Shown here: one piece after another, positions 45,068 through 53,565 of the stretch
How the letters are laid out: each line of letters starts with the position of its first letter
Numbering within the stretch: the first letter of the stretch is position 1
Origin: Paraburkholderia sprentiae WSM5005
GTDB lineage: Bacteria > Pseudomonadota > Gammaproteobacteria > Burkholderiales > Burkholderiaceae
Direction: 5' to 3'
Assembly: GCF_001865575.2 (NCBI RefSeq)
Contig: NZ_CP017562.2
Coordinates: forward strand, 124,001 to 188,000
DNA: 64,000 bases
Made by a program: the position numbers and the translations under genes
The notes under the pieces: generated by a model
The model's input: the letters and a program-made list of their open reading frames with translations, nothing else
The model's database searches: none
What the model was told of the DNA's origin: nothing

Positions 45068-46285
45068 ATGAGTGGAATGGATCTGAGCATCGCGATCGTC
45101 GGCGCCGGCATCGGCGGCCTGACGTTGGCGCTCGCGCTACGCGAACATGGCATCGATGCGCGACTCTACGAGCAGACCGAAGAATTGCGCGAGGTGGGCG
45201 CGGCAGTCGCACTGTCGGCCAACGCGACGCGCTTTTACGAGCGCATGGGACTTCGCTCCGCGTTTGCGAATCTGTGCGCTGACGTACCCGGGCTTATCTA
45301 TCGTGACGGCCGCAGCGGCGGCGTGATTGGACATCATCGCGGCATGCCCAGCTATCGCGAGCAGTTCGGCGGCTCGTACTGGGGCGTTCATCGCGCCGAT
45401 TTGCAGGCGGTGCTGTCGAAGGCGGTCGGGCTCGAGCACATCGCGCTTAGCCATCGGCTGGTCGATCTCGTGCAGCATCCGGACCGCGTGAGTCTCGCGT
45501 TCGACAACGGTCGACGCATCGACGCCGATCTCGTGATCGGCGCCGATGGCGCACGCTCGATCACGCGACGCTGGATGCTCGGCTACGACGACGTGCTGTA
45601 TTCCGGTTGCTCGGGCTTTCGTGGCATCGTGCCGGCCGAGCGCATGGACCTGTTGCCCGACCCGGAAACGATCCAGTTCTGGGTCGGGCCCGGCGGCCAC
45701 CTGCTGCATTATCCGATCGGCGACAAGGGCGACCAGAACTTCCTGCTGGTCGAGCGCCATCCGTCGCCGTGGCCGTCGCGCGACTGGGTGATGCCGTCGA
45801 CCGAAGGCGAGCAACTGCGCCTGTTCAAGGACTGGCATCCGGCCGTCGTTCAGATGATCACGGCCGTGCCGATCAGTCAGCGCTGGGGCCTGTTTCACCG
45901 TCCGCCGCTTGGCCGCTGGAGCAAAGGCCGCGTGACGCTGATCGGCGATGCCGCGCACGCGCTCGTGCCGCATCACGGCCAGGGTGCCAACCAGTCGATC
46001 GAAGATGCCGTTGTGCTGGCCGCGCAGCTGGCCAAGGCGGGCCCCGGCAATTGGCGGGGAGCGCAGGAAGCCTACGAGCGTCTGCGCCGGGGCCGCACGC
46101 GCAAGGTGCAGTACGCGTCGATCAGTACCGCGGACGTGCTGCATCTGCCGGACGGGCCCGCCGCGCAGGAACGCAACGCGCGGCTAGGGGCGCGCGAGAG
46201 CATGCTGCATCACCTCGACTGGATTCACGATTTCGACGCACTCGCGCAAGAACCGAGCGAGCGGCAAGGAGGCACGTGGCTTTGA
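45068..46285 (+). CDS. FAD-dependent aromatic hydroxylase (salicylate or 3-hydroxybenzoate type)
   Basis: 405-aa class A flavoprotein monooxygenase. GAGIGG (residues 12-17), LVIGADGARSITRR (DG motif) and RVTLIGDAAHALVPHHGQGANQSIEDAVVLA (GD motif with His) place it in the NahG/3-hydroxybenzoate 6-hydroxylase group. GGAG before the ATG. No catechol or gentisate ring-cleavage gene lies next to it, so the product cannot be decided. Divergent NahR-like regulator. Confidence 0.9.
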   Translation: MSGMDLSIAIVGAGIGGLTLALALREHGIDARLYEQTEELREVGAAVALSANATRFYERMGLRSAFANLCADVPGLIYRDGRSGGVIGHHRGMPSYREQFGGSYWGVHRADLQAVLSKAVGLEHIALSHRLVDLVQHPDRVSLAFDNGRRIDADLVIGADGARSITRRWMLGYDDVLYSGCSGFRGIVPAERMDLLPDPETIQFWVGPGGHLLHYPIGDKGDQNFLLVERHPSPWPSRDWVMPSTEGEQLRLFKDWHPAVVQMITAVPISQRWGLFHRPPLGRWSKGRVTLIGDAAHALVPHHGQGANQSIEDAVVLAAQLAKAGPGNWRGAQEAYERLRRGRTRKVQYASISTADVLHLPDGPAAQERNARLGARESMLHHLDWIHDFDALAQEPSERQGGTWL

Positions 46286-46491
46286 GCCTCGCTATGACGC
46301 TTCGATGGAGGGGCGGTTCGCCGCGCACGGATGCGGGGCGCCGCTCGCGGAACGACGCGCGGCGTCTTCAGTCGACCGGCGCGAGTCAGGCGGAACGGGT
46401 TAGGCATCTGTAAGAACGAAGGCGTATTTTTCACGAGCTGTTTCACCTCGCAGCCCAACTCTCATCGTCGCCACCCCGATCAGGACGTGCA

Positions 46492-47652
46492 ATGAGCACT
46501 CAAAACGCTTCGCTCGACTTCACAGCCACGTCGATCAAAACGACGACGGTTCGAAATGCCGGTTTCGACGCGTTGCGGGCTTGCCTGACGCTGCTTGTCG
46601 TATTTCATCACTGCGCCATTACGTACGGCGCTATCGGCGGGTGGTACTACCATGAGGTAGCGCCGAATAAATCGCTCGAATCCGTGGTGTTGGTGCTCTT
46701 CTGCACGGTCAATCAGGCGTTCTTCATGGGTTTGTTTTTTTTCCTCGCGGGCCACTACTCGTCGAGATCCATTGATCGCAAGGGACCGGGCCGTTTCATA
46801 GCCGACCGTTTTCTACGGCTCGGCGTGCCCTTACTCGTGTACGGCTTTCTGATCGGGCCAGCGACAATCGCATTAGCGCAGACGGGCCGGGGCCATTCGT
46901 TTGCGGGCACGCTGGTGTCTCTGCTGCGAAAAGGCACGTTCGAAAACGGCCCGATGTGGTTTGCCCAGGCCTTGTTGATCTTCAGTATTGCTGCCGCGCT
47001 TTGGAACATTGCCTTTTCGCGCCTCGTGGATCACAAGATGAACCGGTCGGCTCCGAAACTCATTCCTTCCAATCAGATGCTGTTCGTTGCGGCATTGCTT
47101 ACGGGTATGGCGGCTCTCGCGTTGCGATCGAAATGGCCTGTGGGGATCAACGTATGGGGTCTTCAACTCGGGTACTTCGCCAGCTATGTCGTGTTATATG
47201 CAGCGGGTTGCTGTACAGCCCGATCGCATTGGATCGAACGTTTGCCGGAACGGCAAATAAGGTTATGGTGGCGCGTCGCCCTCATCGCGTTACCTGTATT
47301 ACCGCTCGTCTACTTTATGGGCGGCTACCTTCATGCGTTACGCGGCCGGCCGCTCGCAATCGTGTACGCGTTTTGGGAGCCGTTTGTCGCGTGGGGAACG
47401 ATATTGTTTCTCGCCAGCGTTTTCCAGCGACGCTTCGAAACACTGGTGGGCGTGTGGCAGCCATTATCGCGACGCGCGTATGCGATCTACATCGTCCATC
47501 CGCCCGTACTGGTCGCCGTCGCATTGGCGTGGAGAAACGTGCCGGCCGCCCCTCTGCTGAAGTTCGTCATCACGGGTAGCGTTGCTTGCGCGTTGTGTTA
47601 TCTGGTTGCCGGACTTGTGCTTCGATTGCCCAAACTCGCGTCCGTTTTGTGA
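46492..47652 (+). CDS. Acyltransferase 3 family membrane protein
   Basis: 386 aa with about ten TM segments. The family start FDALRACLTLLVVFHHCAITYG carries the conserved His pair region and Arg. GLFFFLAGHYSSRS, PLLVYGFLIGP and a C-terminal YAIYIVHPPVLV complete the acyltransferase 3 (OafA/YrhL, NodX-like) layout. It transfers acyl groups from the cytoplasm to envelope sugars or other acceptors. No polysaccharide genes lie nearby, so the target is unknown. Confidence 0.9.
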   Translation: MSTQNASLDFTATSIKTTTVRNAGFDALRACLTLLVVFHHCAITYGAIGGWYYHEVAPNKSLESVVLVLFCTVNQAFFMGLFFFLAGHYSSRSIDRKGPGRFIADRFLRLGVPLLVYGFLIGPATIALAQTGRGHSFAGTLVSLLRKGTFENGPMWFAQALLIFSIAAALWNIAFSRLVDHKMNRSAPKLIPSNQMLFVAALLTGMAALALRSKWPVGINVWGLQLGYFASYVVLYAAGCCTARSHWIERLPERQIRLWWRVALIALPVLPLVYFMGGYLHALRGRPLAIVYAFWEPFVAWGTILFLASVFQRRFETLVGVWQPLSRRAYAIYIVHPPVLVAVALAWRNVPAAPLLKFVITGSVACALCYLVAGLVLRLPKLASVL

Positions 47653-47917
47653 AGCGTGGCTCCCGTGTTGCGACAATTGTCGGGTCTCGGCAACGCGCAA
47701 CCCACCGGCTCTGCGGCTGGCAATGTGAACCGCAAATCCTCGAGTTCACGCGCTGCCTTCGGCACCCGGCCCGTAGTTCACGTTGGCGAAACGTCGAATA
47801 GCGACAGCATGGGACTGTATCGGTCGTTCGTATTAGCTAGCGCGTGCTATTCGCGGAACTGCGGCGCCGGTCACAATTACGCTTACTGCCCCGTGCGACT
47901 CTCATCTTTAACAGCCG

Positions 47918-48241
47918 TTAATGGCCCGTCGCGGCTGGCGACACCACGCTCGGCGTCGCCAGCGTGTTGTTGGTCTTCGGAGCTGGGGCGGTGTCGGACG
48001 AGTTGCTGTTGTTGCTCGGCAGGCCCGAGTTCGGCGCCTTGGCGCTCATGCCGCTGTCCGAATTGGTGGCGCCTGGCATGCCGTAGCCGCCCGTCGTCGC
48101 ACCGTTCATCTGGTTTGACGGGCTAGCCGTGCTGCCAGCCGAACCGCTGCTGCTCTGGCCTCCGGCTGTCTGCGCATAAGCGCCCCCCGACAGCGTGAGC
48201 GCGGCGACGGCCGCGACGAGTGTAATGGTTGCCTTGCTCAT
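47918..48241 (-). CDS. Small secreted low-complexity protein
   Basis: 107 aa. Clear signal peptide (MSKATITLVAAVAALTLSGGAYAQ). The mature part is Gly/Ser/Asn/Pro/Thr-rich, without Cys or a regular domain, probably disordered. Similar small exported proteins are common in Burkholderiaceae with no known role. GGAGG-type site upstream of the ATG. Confidence 0.75.
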   Translation of the reverse strand: MSKATITLVAAVAALTLSGGAYAQTAGGQSSSGSAGSTASPSNQMNGATTGGYGMPGATNSDSGMSAKAPNSGLPSNNSNSSDTAPAPKTNNTLATPSVVSPAATGH

Positions 48242-48497
48242 GATCCGCCCCTCCTTAACTGAACTGGAAGATAGACGCAGACAGTGGCCGCCTGCGCGCT
48301 AAGCAGTGTCGCAAACATCGTGCCGCGTGCGCTCATCCATAACGAAACGAGTTGCGTCGCACTGAGGTTCAAGCGACTCCCGCCATTGCGATCGCGCGAG
48401 ATCTGCCGAGCAAATAAGCCGTTTGCGCTGGAATAAACGCTGCACCGCTCTCGTTCATTGACCGTTAGATCGTCTGGGCAGAACAAGGAGTGCGGCC

Positions 48498-49697
48498 ATG
48501 AAGTCTCTACTCGCTGTATTCAGCGCGCTTGCATGCGGCGCGGCCATCACGACTCTCGTGTCATGCGGCGGCGGTGACTCGAGTTCGAGCAGCGCAAGCC
48601 CGCCCGCGCAGTCGTCGTTCACAGCGACGGCTCTCGTATCCGATGGCGCGGTGCCCGCTGCCCACACCGACGCGAATCTGAAAAACCCTTGGGGCGTCGC
48701 CTTCAATCCCAAAGGTTTCGTCTGGGTCGCGGACAACGGCACCAATGTCGCGACGCTCTATGACGGCAATGGCGTTCCGCAATCGCTGGTCGTCACGATA
48801 CCCGACGGCAAGAACGGCTCGGCATCGCCCACGGGCATCGTTTTCAACGGAACGCAAAGCTTCCGCGTCACGGAAAACGGCAAGTCTGGAGTCGCTGCAT
48901 TCATCTTCACGGGCGAAGGCGGCACCATCACCGCGTGGGCGCCCGCTGTCGGGCCGACCACTGCGTTCGTCATGTACGACGATGGCCCGGGCGGCGCCGT
49001 CTACAAAGGTCTCGCGCTCGCCGCGATGAACAACGGCAACTTCCTTTACGCGACGGACTTCCACAACAACAAGATCGACGTCTTCGACACCGCTTTCACC
49101 AAGGTCGCGATGCCCGGCGCATTCACGGACCCGGCGATGCCCGCCGGCTTCGCGCCGTTCGGCATTCAGGCGATCGGCGCGAATCTGTTCGTCACCTACG
49201 CGATGCAAGACGCGGCTAAACACGACGATGTCGCGGGCGCGGGACTCGGCATCGTCGATGTGTACGACACCGCGGGTAACCTGAAGCAACGCTTTGCGAC
49301 AGGCGGTCCGTTAAACGCGCCGTGGGGCATTGCGCAAGCGCCCGCGAGCTTCGGCTCACTGAGCGGCGCAATACTGATCGGCAATTTCGGCGATGGCATG
49401 ATCAACGCGTTCAACGCATCGAACGGCCAGTCGGTGGGAGCGATCAATGGACCGAATGGCAGTCCGATCGTCGAACACGGCGCGTGGGGCATCGCGTTTG
49501 GCAACGACCTCGACAATCAGCCTTCCAACACGCTGTTTTTCGCAGCGGGCCCGAATGACGAAGCCGATGGCGTCTACGGAAGAATCGATCTGAATACAAC
49601 GCCGAGCTCAGGCACGAACATGGGCACAGGCGCGGGCGCAAGCGCAGGCGCAGGCGCAGGCGCAGGCGCAGGCGCAGGGATGAGCATGGGGATGTAA
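48498..49697 (+). CDS. TIGR03118-like secreted beta-propeller lipoprotein
   Basis: 399 aa, AAGGAG before the ATG. Lipoprotein-type signal with Cys in TTLVSCGGGDSS, a Ser-rich linker, then NPWGVAFNPKGFVWVADNGTNVATLYDGNG, SPTGIVFNG, LYATDFHNNKIDVFD, NAPWGIAQAP and HGAWGIAFGND: repeated NHL/propeller-like blades as in the TIGR03118 family. The C-terminus is a (GA)n run from a hexanucleotide repeat, ending MSMGM. Function of the family unknown. Confidence 0.85.
   Translation: MKSLLAVFSALACGAAITTLVSCGGGDSSSSSASPPAQSSFTATALVSDGAVPAAHTDANLKNPWGVAFNPKGFVWVADNGTNVATLYDGNGVPQSLVVTIPDGKNGSASPTGIVFNGTQSFRVTENGKSGVAAFIFTGEGGTITAWAPAVGPTTAFVMYDDGPGGAVYKGLALAAMNNGNFLYATDFHNNKIDVFDTAFTKVAMPGAFTDPAMPAGFAPFGIQAIGANLFVTYAMQDAAKHDDVAGAGLGIVDVYDTAGNLKQRFATGGPLNAPWGIAQAPASFGSLSGAILIGNFGDGMINAFNASNGQSVGAINGPNGSPIVEHGAWGIAFGNDLDNQPSNTLFFAAGPNDEADGVYGRIDLNTTPSSGTNMGTGAGASAGAGAGAGAGAGMSMGM
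49627..49680 (+). repeat. GGCGCA hexanucleotide repeat, Gly-Ala tail
   Basis: About eight imperfect to perfect copies of GGCGCA (from about 49645 perfect) encode the Gly-Ala tail of the propeller lipoprotein. Copy changes keep the frame. Confidence 0.85.
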
Positions 49698-49731
49698 CGT
49701 TGCCTCGCTCAGCCTGTCAAAGCCCCGAAAA

Positions 49732-50973
49732 CTACGCCGCGAACTTGAGCGCTTGCGCAAAATCCGCAATCAGGTCGTCGATATCCTCGATGCCCACCGA
49801 GAGCCGCAGCATACCGTCGGAAATACCCATCGCCTTGCGCGTTTGCGGTCCGGCTTCGAAAAAGATCGTCGGCGCGACGGGAATGATCAGCGTGCGCGTG
49901 TCGCCGAGACCGGTCGCCTTGATCGGCAGCTTGAGCGCGTTGACGACTTCGACCATGCGATCCGCGTTGAGTAATTCGAACGCCAACAGCCACGATGCGC
50001 CCTTGAACAGCGTCTGCGCAACTTCGTATTGCGGGTGGCTCTTCAGGCCAGGATAGAACACCTTGCCGATCGCTTCGTGCGCTTCGAGAAACTGCGCGAG
50101 CGCGAGCGCATTGTCGCTGCTTTGCTTCATGCGCAAGGCGAGCGTTTCCGCGCCCATTGCGATCGAGTGGGCCTGCTCTGACGACAAGCTCGCACCCATG
50201 TCCCTGAGGCCTTTCTTGCGGATCTGCAGGAGCCCTTGGTCCTTCGCCGCCGAACGCCGATAGTCGTCGGCGATATTCGGATACGCGCTCCAGTCGAACA
50301 GACCGGTATCCGTCACCGCGCCGCCGAGGGCAGCGCCGTGACCCGCGATAGTCTTCGTCAGCGAGTTGATGACGAGGCTCGCGCCGACGGCTTTTGGCTT
50401 GAACACTGCGGGCGAGGTAATCGTGTTATCGACGACGTACGCGATGCCGCGCTCACGGCACAGGTCACCGATACCTTGCAGGTCGGGGATCTGCGTGCCC
50501 GGATTCGCGATGGTTTCGACGAACACCATGCGCGTATTCGGCCGGACGGCGTTCTTCACGTCGTCGACGTTGCACGCGTCGACAGTCGTGACTTCGACGC
50601 CGAGTGCCCGCAAGGTGCCGAACAGACTGTTGGTGTTGCCGAACACGTAACGGCTCGACAGCAGATGATCGCCCGCGCGCAGGAGCGTGAGGAACGTCGC
50701 GGTGATGGCAGCCATGCCGGTGCTGAAGCAGATCGTGCCGATGCCTTCTTCGAGGCTGGTGATCTTGCGCTCGAGCGCGGCGGTCGTGGGGGTGCCTTGC
50801 CGTGCGTAATTGAAGCCGCCTTTCTTCGTGCCCTGGAACACGCCGATCAGGTCTTCGACGCGCTCGAAACCATATTGCACGGACGTATGAACTGGCTGAC
50901 GCAACGCGCCGTGCTCAGTGCCGGCGATTCTGTCGCCGTGAACGATGCCAGTGGTGAAACCTTGCTTGTCCAT
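49732..50973 (-). CDS. PLP-dependent Cys/Met metabolism enzyme (cystathionine gamma-synthase family)
   Basis: 413 aa. N-terminal HGALRQPVHTSVQYGF, YARQGTPTTAALERKI, FSTGMAAI, VDNTITSPAVFKP (Asp contacting PLP N1) and INSLTKTIAGHG (Schiff-base Lys) identify the family. Members include O-acetyl/succinylhomoserine sulfhydrylases and cystathionine synthases or lyases; this divergent branch is usually left as family-level. No Met biosynthesis gene is adjacent. Confidence 0.9.
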   Translation of the reverse strand: MDKQGFTTGIVHGDRIAGTEHGALRQPVHTSVQYGFERVEDLIGVFQGTKKGGFNYARQGTPTTAALERKITSLEEGIGTICFSTGMAAITATFLTLLRAGDHLLSSRYVFGNTNSLFGTLRALGVEVTTVDACNVDDVKNAVRPNTRMVFVETIANPGTQIPDLQGIGDLCRERGIAYVVDNTITSPAVFKPKAVGASLVINSLTKTIAGHGAALGGAVTDTGLFDWSAYPNIADDYRRSAAKDQGLLQIRKKGLRDMGASLSSEQAHSIAMGAETLALRMKQSSDNALALAQFLEAHEAIGKVFYPGLKSHPQYEVAQTLFKGASWLLAFELLNADRMVEVVNALKLPIKATGLGDTRTLIIPVAPTIFFEAGPQTRKAMGISDGMLRLSVGIEDIDDLIADFAQALKFAA

Positions 50974-51212
50974 TCTTGCTCCGCATGTTCAGATTGATCG
51001 GTTCCGACCGATTATCGCCTGTAACCGTTCGGCCGCGAAGTCCTTGGCGTCCCGCCTGGCGGCGCGGGGCGCCCCGAATGGGCAAGTCCGCTCCGCGATG
51101 TTGCGCTGCCGACAGTGTTCTACGGGCCCACACCTGACTGCCGGCGAGCTTGCCAGCTTGGCGGCGTCCGACTACCTTTGCTTGAGCGCAAGCTTTTTTG
51201 CCAGCGCAGAGC

Positions 51213-52865
51213 ATGGGAGCGAACGTGGCCAATCCGGATCATATTGGCAGCAAGCCGAACACGGCGCGCGTCATCGCCGCACAGGCGAGCCCGTGTGACG
51301 AACTCGTCATCCGCACGCAGCTCACCGCGATCGATAGCCCGTGCCGGCGCAAGCGGCTCGCGCTCGCCGCGACGATCGCCGGTTCGAGCATGGCGTTCAT
51401 CGATGGCTCCGTCGTCAACGTCGCATTGCCGTCCATTCAGAGCCAACTCGGCGCGAGCGTCGCGGCGATGCAGTGGGTCGTCAACGCATACCTGCTCTTT
51501 CTCGGCTCCCTCGTGCTGGTCGGCGGATCGATTGGCGACAAGCTCGGCCGGCGCACGGTGTTCATCGCGGGCGTCGCACTCTTCACGCTGGCGTCGGCCG
51601 CTTGCGGGTTTGCACCGGATGCGCTCGTGCTGATCGCCGCGCGCGCGGTTCAAGGCATCGGTGCGGCATTGCTCGTGCCGAGTAGTCTCGCGATCATCGG
51701 CGCGGTGTTCGACGACGAAGCGCGCGGACGGGCAATCGGCACCTGGGCGGGCGTCGGCGCGATCACGTCGGCAGTGGGGCCGGTGGCGGGCGGCTGGCTC
51801 GTCGACGCGTGGTCGTGGCGCGCGATCTTCTTTCTGAACCTCCCGCTGGCAGCGCTAACGATCGCGCTCGCCATCGTGGCGGTGCCCAACAGCCATAAGC
51901 CCGATGCGCCTCAACAGCTAGACTGGCCCGGCGCACTGAGCGCGGCCGCGGGACTCGCCGCGCTCACATTCGGGCTGACCGAGGCATCGGCGCGAGGCTT
52001 CGCGCATCCTCTCGTATTCTGTTCGATCGGCGCAGGCGTGCTCGTGCTCGCCGCATTCGTGATCATTGAAGCGCGCAGCTCTAATCCGATGGTGCCGCTC
52101 GACGTATTTCGCTCGCGCGACTTCACCGGTGCCAACCTCGTCACACTGCTGCTTTACTTCGGCCTTGGCGGCGCGTTCTTCTTCTTGCCGTTCACGCTGA
52201 TCCGCGCGCATGGCTACACCGCGACCGAAGCGGGCGCGGCGCTGTTACCGGTGCCCTTGATTATCGGCTTGCTATCGCGCTTCACTGGCGGCCTGACGAG
52301 CCGCTTCGGTTCGCGCGTGCTGCTGAGCGTTGGGCCCGGCGTCGCCGGAATCGGCTTCATGTTGCTGGCGCTGCCGTTCGCGCGCGGTAGCTATTGGGCG
52401 GAATTCTTCCCTGCGCTCGTCGTAGTCGGGCTCGGCATGACGATCACCGTCGCGCCGCTTACCACGACCGTGATGGGCGCGGTGCCGAGCGACCGCACAG
52501 GCGTGGCGTCCGGCATCAACAACGCCGTTGCGCGGGTGGCGGGCCTGCTGGCGATTGCGGTGCTCGGTGTCGTCTTCGTGTGGTCGCATCACGCGGCGCT
52601 CTCGGCGCGGCTCGACAAACTGCATAGGCCGCAGGACGCACACCAGAGCGGGCAACTGCTGGAGCCGGTCGAGCAAGCCGCAACGGCAGCGCGCGCCGCT
52701 CATACGCCGCGCGAGGCATCCGTGGCGCGCGCGCAAGCCGATGCCATGACCGACGCGTTGCGCGCCGTCGCGCTCGTCTGCGCCGCGTGTGCGTTCGCTG
52801 GATCGGGTCTTGCAATGCTCACCATCCAGCCGCTGAAACGCGCAGCGATAGCGCGTCCGGAGTGA
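51213..52865 (+). CDS. MFS exporter, DHA2 family
   Basis: 550 aa from the ATG at 51213; an in-frame TTG at 51198 is unlikely. A hydrophilic N-tail of about 45 residues precedes TM1. Motifs: SMAFIDGSVVNVALPSIQ, WVVNAYLLFLG, GGSIGDKLGRRTVF and RAVQGIGAALLVPSSL. Fourteen predicted TM segments. A long polar loop (about 460-515) lies before the last TM, with many His/Gln/Ala. The second exporter of this family in the window; substrate unknown. Confidence 0.9.
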   Translation: MGANVANPDHIGSKPNTARVIAAQASPCDELVIRTQLTAIDSPCRRKRLALAATIAGSSMAFIDGSVVNVALPSIQSQLGASVAAMQWVVNAYLLFLGSLVLVGGSIGDKLGRRTVFIAGVALFTLASAACGFAPDALVLIAARAVQGIGAALLVPSSLAIIGAVFDDEARGRAIGTWAGVGAITSAVGPVAGGWLVDAWSWRAIFFLNLPLAALTIALAIVAVPNSHKPDAPQQLDWPGALSAAAGLAALTFGLTEASARGFAHPLVFCSIGAGVLVLAAFVIIEARSSNPMVPLDVFRSRDFTGANLVTLLLYFGLGGAFFFLPFTLIRAHGYTATEAGAALLPVPLIIGLLSRFTGGLTSRFGSRVLLSVGPGVAGIGFMLLALPFARGSYWAEFFPALVVVGLGMTITVAPLTTTVMGAVPSDRTGVASGINNAVARVAGLLAIAVLGVVFVWSHHAALSARLDKLHRPQDAHQSGQLLEPVEQAATAARAAHTPREASVARAQADAMTDALRAVALVCAACAFAGSGLAMLTIQPLKRAAIARPE

Positions 52866-52875
52866 GATACGAAAC

Positions 52876-53274
52876 TCAGTGACGAACGTGCCGCGCCGGC
52901 GATCTCATCGGCCGAATCACCGCGGCCGCACGCGCCTCGATTCTTGCCGCGGACGAAGTCGTTTCGTGTGGATGGGTGGCGCGGTCGTACCCGTTCATTT
53001 GCTCGTCGATGATGAAGTCCGCGACTCTCATCGCGTCGATCGAGTTACCGTCCACGTCGTACCACTCACGAATCGCGCGATTGACTTTTGTTAGTGCGGT
53101 GACCGCGAGTAGGACGGCGTCGGTCTCGGTGATCTTGCCTTCGAGATCATTCGCGAAGTAATCCGCGACCCGTACAGCCGCGTCGATCAGATTGCTGTCG
53201 TCGATCAAGTCCGTCAGTACCGCATGAACGACTGCGAGGCAAGCGTCTTTGCGTGCCAGTGCGATGTCTGTCAT
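52876..53274 (-). CDS. Hypothetical helical protein
   Basis: 132 aa from the ATG at 53274, which has GGAGAG upstream. All-helical pattern (ACLAVVHAVLTDLIDDSNLIDAAVRVADYFANDLEGKITETDAVLLAVTALTKVNRAIREWYDVDG) with an acidic middle and an Arg/Ala-rich tail. No signal or TM. Convergent with the exporter gene. Family not recognised. Confidence 0.7.
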   Translation of the reverse strand: MTDIALARKDACLAVVHAVLTDLIDDSNLIDAAVRVADYFANDLEGKITETDAVLLAVTALTKVNRAIREWYDVDGNSIDAMRVADFIIDEQMNGYDRATHPHETTSSAARIEARAAAVIRPMRSPARHVRH

Positions 53275-53371
53275 CAAGCTCTCCAGAGTCGAGGTAACGG
53301 GTTAGCAAACTTTGGCGGCCGCGCAAACGACGTGATCGCGAGCGAAAGCTGCCAATTCCCGAAGTTTATTC

Positions 53372-53399
53372 TTGACAATTCGATCCGCCTTCCTACGCT
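53372..53399 (+). promoter_or_regulatory. Probable sigma-70 promoter for the autotransporter
   Basis: TTGACA (53372-53377), a 16-bp spacer and TACGCT (53394-53399), about 165 bp upstream of the autotransporter start, in an AT-richer patch. The -35 is perfect and the -10 weak. Confidence 0.5.
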
Positions 53400-53565
53400 T
53401 ACCAAAGCTTAGCAACATCTGAATCGCCTGCGCATACAACCATTAAGGCCACGACTGTTCGGGGAGGTGCAGTACCCAATCCACCGCCGATGGATCGTCT
53501 TGCGAAGTCGAGCTCGCAACGTGTGACCTGGCAAGCTTCCCCCGGCGTATAAAGGAGAGGCTGTC

